DNA from: an uncultured Solirubrobacteraceae bacterium
Lineage (GTDB): Bacteria > Actinomycetota > Thermoleophilia > Solirubrobacterales > Solirubrobacteraceae
DNA: 8,524 bases
Reading direction: 5' to 3'
Assembly: GCA_955652345.1 (NCBI GenBank)
Contig: CATPBV010000086.1
Coordinates: forward strand, 1 to 8,524
This document shows, in pieces, positions 5,894-8,524 of the stretch. Under the pieces are notes generated by a model. That model was not told the origin of the DNA and made no database searches. It was given only the letters and a program-made list of their open reading frames with translations. Positions within the stretch are counted from its first letter, which is position 1. Every line of letters starts with the position of its first letter. The translations under genes and the position numbers were made by a program.

Positions 5894-6907
5894 CTACTTG
5901 ACGATCGTGAATCGAAGCGTCTTCGGCGGCGCTGCGCCCGCGCTGCTGGTGGCGGTGATCGTCAGCGTGTAAGACCCCGGGGGTAGCTTCACAGTCCGCG
6001 AGACGCGGCCGTCGAACGAGACGCTGTTCTTGCCCGTATGACCGGTGAACGACAGACGGCCGCGCAACACGGTGCGCTTACATGCCGGGCGGTTGGGGTG
6101 GCTGCCAGCGACGCACTTGCCCTTGACCCTACGGCCAGCGAGCTGCTGCGCGAACGCGAGGGTGACCCGGGCCGACTCGTTGAGAGCGAACGAGAACACC
6201 GTCCCAATCGGAGGCTTGCCGGGCCCTGTGACCTTGGCCAGCTTCGTGCCCTCGCGCCAAGTGCGGTGTGTCTGGGCGACGTGGCTGACGACCGGCGGAG
6301 CGGGCGGCGGTCCCGTGCTTGTCGTGGTCGTTGTACTGCTGCTGCTGGACTGCACGGTTGCGCTCAGCAGCAGCCGGGAGTTGCTCTGGTTGTGGGTCGG
6401 CGCAGCTGTCTGCCCGTCGGCGAGCGCCGGCAGCTCGTAGTACCACGTAATCGCGGTCGCGCTCGATGTGTCGAACATGATCGCGCTCGAGTCGTTGTCG
6501 AGCCCGAGCACGTCGCCCGCCTTGACGGGAATTGAAACGGTGTACGTATTCACGCCCCCAACGTTCGTGATCGTCTCGGGCGGGCTGGTTCCTGCCCCCG
6601 TGAACTTGCCCCCAGAAGCTGGGCGCAGGACGCGAAGCCAGACGCTGCCAGAGCTGGCGACAACCGAGAAGCTCGTGACCGTTCCGTCGAATGGGACCTG
6701 CAGCTCTGGCGAGACCCCCAGAAACGGCACGAAGGTACAGGTGATCATGGCGGCACAGCTCGCGACGTTCGTGCTCGCACTCCCGCTTGTACTCCCGAGC
6801 GTCACGGTCTGGGTGCTCGCGCCCTCGCTTCCAACCGCCTCCGCGCCCAGGAGCCCTGCAGCCACCGCTGTCAGAGCCAGTGCGATCGCCACGAGGCGAG
6901 ATCTCAT
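5894..6907 (-). CDS. Secreted two-domain protein with Ser/Thr/Pro linker, function unknown
   Basis: A 337-residue protein starting MRSRLVAIALALTAVAAGLL, a clear Sec signal peptide probably cleaved near residue 22-30. Residues about 31-186 are rich in beta-strand-forming Ser, Thr and Val, with a cysteine pair C51/C57; this looks like a beta-sandwich. A low-complexity linker, SSSSSTTTTTSTGPPPAPP (187-205), follows. Residues 206-337 form a second module with C265/C276 that ends in a pattern of the type GRVSRTVKLPPGSYTLTITATSSAG. I recall similar C-terminal modules (xAxVTxxxxxxxxGRxVxGxC ... GKNSVxFxGR ... LxPGxYxLxxxAxDxAG) in many exported proteins of Solirubrobacterales; no database check was possible. 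No catalytic motif is visible, so a surface or adhesive role is only a guess. The ATG at 6907 has a GGAGGAGG 13 nt upstream, rather far. The frame stays open to 7093, but an earlier start would bury the signal peptide and overlap ppx. Confidence 0.82.
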   Translation of the reverse strand: MRSRLVAIALALTAVAAGLLGAEAVGSEGASTQTVTLGSTSGSASTNVASCAAMITCTFVPFLGVSPELQVPFDGTVTSFSVVASSGSVWLRVLRPASGGKFTGAGTSPPETITNVGGVNTYTVSIPVKAGDVLGLDNDSSAIMFDTSSATAITWYYELPALADGQTAAPTHNQSNSRLLLSATVQSSSSSTTTTTSTGPPPAPPVVSHVAQTHRTWREGTKLAKVTGPGKPPIGTVFSFALNESARVTLAFAQQLAGRRVKGKCVAGSHPNRPACKRTVLRGRLSFTGHTGKNSVSFDGRVSRTVKLPPGSYTLTITATSSAGAAPPKTLRFTIVK

Positions 6908-6920
6908 CAGCCGGAGCGTA

Positions 6921-6928
6921 CCTCCTCC
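6921..6928 (-). promoter_or_regulatory. Strong but distant ribosome site for the secreted protein
   Basis: On the - strand GGAGGAGG ends 13 nt before the ATG at 6907, longer than the usual 5-9. A CTG codon immediately before the ATG would shorten the gap to 10. The site supports initiation here rather than at 7093, but leaves the exact start uncertain by a codon or so. Confidence 0.45.
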
Positions 6929-6995
6929 GGGCTCGAGCGCCTTCCCGGCGATCCGCCACACCGGCGCGGACGAGTATCCGAGAGAATCCCGCCGC

Positions 6996-7916
6996 ATGCG
7001 TAAGGCGGTGGTCGACATCGGCAGCAACTCGACCCGGCTACTGATCGCCGATCTCGACGACGGCCGCGTGACCGACGAGCTCGTTCGCCGCACCGCGGTG
7101 ACCCGGCTAGGGACCGGCGTGGATTCCAGCGGCCAGCTGAGCGACGAAGCGATGAAGCGCGTCTACGCGACGCTGGATGAATACCGCGCGGAGATCGACA
7201 AGCACAGCGTCGACCGCGCGCTGGCAGTGCTCACGAGCGCGGTGCGCGATGCCAGCAATGGTGAGCCGTTCGCGGACACGGTCAGAACGCGGTATGGCCT
7301 GTCCCCGCACATCCTCACGGGAGACGAGGAAGCCGAGCTGACTTTTCTGGGGGCCACCAGCGAGCGCAGCGCCGAGGACCGGACGCCGACGGTCGTGATC
7401 GACATCGGCGGGGGCTCGACGGAGCTCGTGATCGGAGCGGGCCACGAGCCGTCATTCCACGTCTCAAACCAGGCCGGTGTGGTGCGCCAGACCGAGCGCC
7501 ACATCCATCACGACCCTCCGCAGCGCGAGGAGCTCGACGCCCTCGCGGCGGACGTTCGGGCGATCTTCGAGCGCGCGGTGCCGTCAGATCAGCGCCAGGC
7601 GGTGCGACACGCGATCGCCGTCGCCGGAACCGCGACGTCGCTCGCGGCGATCGCCCAGGAGCTCGAACCGTATGACCCGCAGAAGGTGCACGGCTACGTC
7701 ATCGACGTGGCCGAGTGCGAGCAAATGCTCGACCGCCTGGCGAGCATCCCGCTCGATCAGCGGCGCCAGGTGCCTGGCCTCAATCCCGACCGCGCGCCCA
7801 CGATCGTCGCCGGTGCGGTCATCCTGCTCGAGGTCCTGAGGTTCTTCGGCCTCGACAAGGTCGAGATCTCAGAGCACGACATCCTGCGGGGCGCCGCGCT
7901 CGGGTTGACGGACTAG
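6996..7916 (+). CDS. ppx: Ppx/GppA-family phosphatase (exopolyphosphatase or pppGpp phosphohydrolase)
   Basis: An ASKHA-fold phosphatase of 306 residues that removes terminal phosphates from polyphosphate or converts pppGpp to ppGpp in the cytoplasm. Motifs: phosphate loop 1 DIGSNSTRLL (7-16), TSAVRDASNG (80-89), the GDEEAELTFLGA block (109-120) holding the presumed catalytic glutamate, phosphate loop 2 DIGGGSTEL (136-144), VAGTATSLAAIA (209-220), PGLNPDRAPTIVAGA (260-274), and SEHDILRGA (292-300). It has only the two core actin-like domains and lacks the C-terminal helical domains of the roughly 510-residue E. coli enzyme, matching the short actinobacterial type. The start at 6996 begins exactly at the family N-terminus MRKAVVDIGSNS; the frame is open far upstream, but only as a shadow of the divergent secreted-protein gene. 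The ribosome site is weak. It converges with the next gene with an 8-nt gap. Sequence alone does not choose between Ppx and GppA activity. Confidence 0.93.
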   Translation: MRKAVVDIGSNSTRLLIADLDDGRVTDELVRRTAVTRLGTGVDSSGQLSDEAMKRVYATLDEYRAEIDKHSVDRALAVLTSAVRDASNGEPFADTVRTRYGLSPHILTGDEEAELTFLGATSERSAEDRTPTVVIDIGGGSTELVIGAGHEPSFHVSNQAGVVRQTERHIHHDPPQREELDALAADVRAIFERAVPSDQRQAVRHAIAVAGTATSLAAIAQELEPYDPQKVHGYVIDVAECEQMLDRLASIPLDQRRQVPGLNPDRAPTIVAGAVILLEVLRFFGLDKVEISEHDILRGAALGLTD

Positions 7917-7924
7917 GCGCCTTC

Positions 7925-8419
7925 TCAGCGACTCACGGCGGCGAGGCGGGAGCTGATATCGGCGCACTGCTCGCACACCGCCGCGGGCACGAGTCCCGCT
8001 CGCATCAGGAGCCCGAACACCTTGCAGCCGACGCAGAAGCCGACGATCGACTCGAGCCCCGCAGCGAGCGCGAACAGACCAAGCACAACGTCGGCAGCGG
8101 TGTGATCGCCGATGACCAGTGCAAGCACGAGGGCCGTGGTTGCCATAACTGCGCCCATTCCTTGAGCAAAGCGCTTCGGCGGGCCGGCCACCGGCTTGCT
8201 CGGGCCGAGGCGAGGCGCGATCAGCTTCTGCGCCGCCCAGCCCAGGGGGCTGAGCGATGGACCCGTGAGGACCCTGGCCCAGAAGCCGTAGGAAAGGGGT
8301 ATTAGCAGCCAGTACGCCCCGGTGGCGAGAATCACGATGACCGTGATCAGGACCGCGGACGCGACGGTACGGGCGGCCTTTTCGTTGACCGGATTCGGAA
8401 AGGCAAACAGCTCTTGCAT
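7925..8419 (-). CDS. DUF4395-family membrane protein
   Basis: A 164-residue integral membrane protein. It opens with FPNPVNEKAAR (7-17), a conserved start of this family, then has hydrophobic segments at about 18-42, 87-105 and 108-130. Between them is a conserved cytoplasmic or interfacial block, PLSYGFWARVLTGPSLSPLG (41-60), continuing to PRLGPSKPVAGPPKRFAQ (69-86). The end carries GFCVGCKVFGLLMRAGLVP (127-145) and VCEQCADI (148-155), giving two CxxC pairs, C129/C132 and C149/C152. The family has no assigned function that I know of. Paired cysteines next to a membrane segment would suit thiol redox chemistry or metal binding, which is inference. The ATG at 8419 is the only plausible start. 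There is no proper ribosome site, and a TANNNT element (TACCAT, 8434 to 8429 on the - strand) ends 9 nt upstream, so the leader may be very short. No redox partner gene is visible in the window. Confidence 0.88.
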   Translation of the reverse strand: MQELFAFPNPVNEKAARTVASAVLITVIVILATGAYWLLIPLSYGFWARVLTGPSLSPLGWAAQKLIAPRLGPSKPVAGPPKRFAQGMGAVMATTALVLALVIGDHTAADVVLGLFALAAGLESIVGFCVGCKVFGLLMRAGLVPAAVCEQCADISSRLAAVSR

Positions 8420-8469
8420 TCCAGGCAGATGGTAGGGAGCCCGGATTTTGGACGAATGTACGATTGCCG

Positions 8470-8481
8470 TGGACGCGTCCA
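8470..8481. promoter_or_regulatory. 12-bp perfect palindrome upstream of the DUF4395 gene
   Basis: TGGACGCGTCCA is exactly self-complementary and lies 50 bp upstream of the DUF4395 start. The position fits an operator for that gene, but no regulator is linked to it and there is only one copy in the window. Confidence 0.35.
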
Positions 8482-8500
8482 GTCTCCATCATTCACGTCG

Positions 8501-8517
8501 GGCTAGCTTGCCTAGCC
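8501..8517. repeat. Small hairpin at the window edge
   Basis: GGCTAG and CTAGCC pair perfectly around the 5-nt loop CTTGC. No T-run follows on either strand. It may be a terminator of a gene beyond the right edge or a regulatory site. The rest of 8420-8524 shows no gene. Confidence 0.3.
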
Positions 8518-8524
8518 TTAACAT

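Noticed and set aside
5798..5986. A 62-codon + strand frame starting in the 30-bp repeat, encoding two similar decapeptides
   Set aside because: It has no ribosome site and most of its length runs antisense to or into the secreted-protein gene. The conserved bases follow the palindrome arms, so an operator explains them better, although five of the eight differences fall at third codon positions.
6335..6352. Short repeat of CTG/TGC triplets as a possible microsatellite or regulatory repeat
   Set aside because: It is simply the antisense of the Ser-rich linker codons in the secreted protein.
6468..6995. N-terminal extension of the Ppx/GppA protein
   Set aside because: The extra 176 codons are antisense to the secreted protein. 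The family N-terminus with DIGSNS begins at 6996.
6908..7093. N-terminal extension of the secreted protein to the upstream ATG at 7093
   Set aside because: It would overlap the start of ppx and place 62 polar residues before an evident signal peptide.
7869..8492. A 207-codon - strand frame overlapping the DUF4395 gene
   Set aside because: It is a shifted frame of a gene with conserved family motifs; its product is Arg-rich without recognisable features.

Overview
The window reads as a piece of a high-GC actinobacterial chromosome, most likely class Thermoleophilia (Solirubrobacter/Conexibacter-like). This placement is inference. It rests on the strongly G/C-biased codons of positions 900-8420, a short Ppx/GppA protein, a twin-arginine-type lipoprotein metallophosphoesterase, a DUF4395 protein, and a secreted protein whose C-terminal module resembles one I associate with Solirubrobacterales. 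There are seven protein genes, one of them cut by the window edge. I found no tRNA, rRNA, CRISPR array, transposase or prophage gene.

Layout. (1) Positions 3-713, + strand: the C-terminal part of a cytochrome P450, with clearly lower GC than the rest. (2) Positions 714-899: non-coding, with a long-armed inverted repeat. (3) Positions 900-5375, + strand: a tight three-gene operon of a LolD/MacB-type ABC ATPase, a duplicated (4+4 TM) FtsX/MacB-type permease, and a predicted membrane-anchored metallophosphoesterase whose ATG overlaps the permease stop (ATGA). (4) Positions 5388-5786, - strand: an ArsR-family regulator convergent with the operon. Upstream of it are two copies of an operator-like palindrome 30 bp apart. 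(5) Positions 5894-6907, - strand: a secreted two-domain protein with a Ser/Thr/Pro linker. (6) Positions 6996-7916, + strand: a Ppx/GppA phosphatase, divergent from the secreted protein. (7) Positions 7925-8419, - strand: a DUF4395 membrane protein with two CxxC pairs, convergent with ppx. (8) Positions 8420-8524: upstream region with a 12-bp perfect palindrome and a small hairpin.

How they fit together: the ATPase and permease should form one ABC complex acting on the membrane or on extracytoplasmic lipids, lipoproteins or peptides. The co-translated phosphoesterase should act on the outer face of the same membrane, so the three probably share a task. The ArsR gene appears to be autoregulated through the tandem operator. 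No neighbour other than arsR itself has that operator in its promoter, so any further targets would lie elsewhere. The remaining genes look like ordinary chromosomal neighbours. I see no unmistakable new system. The best candidates for a second look are the ABC-plus-phosphoesterase operon, the tandem ArsR operator, and the secreted two-domain protein.
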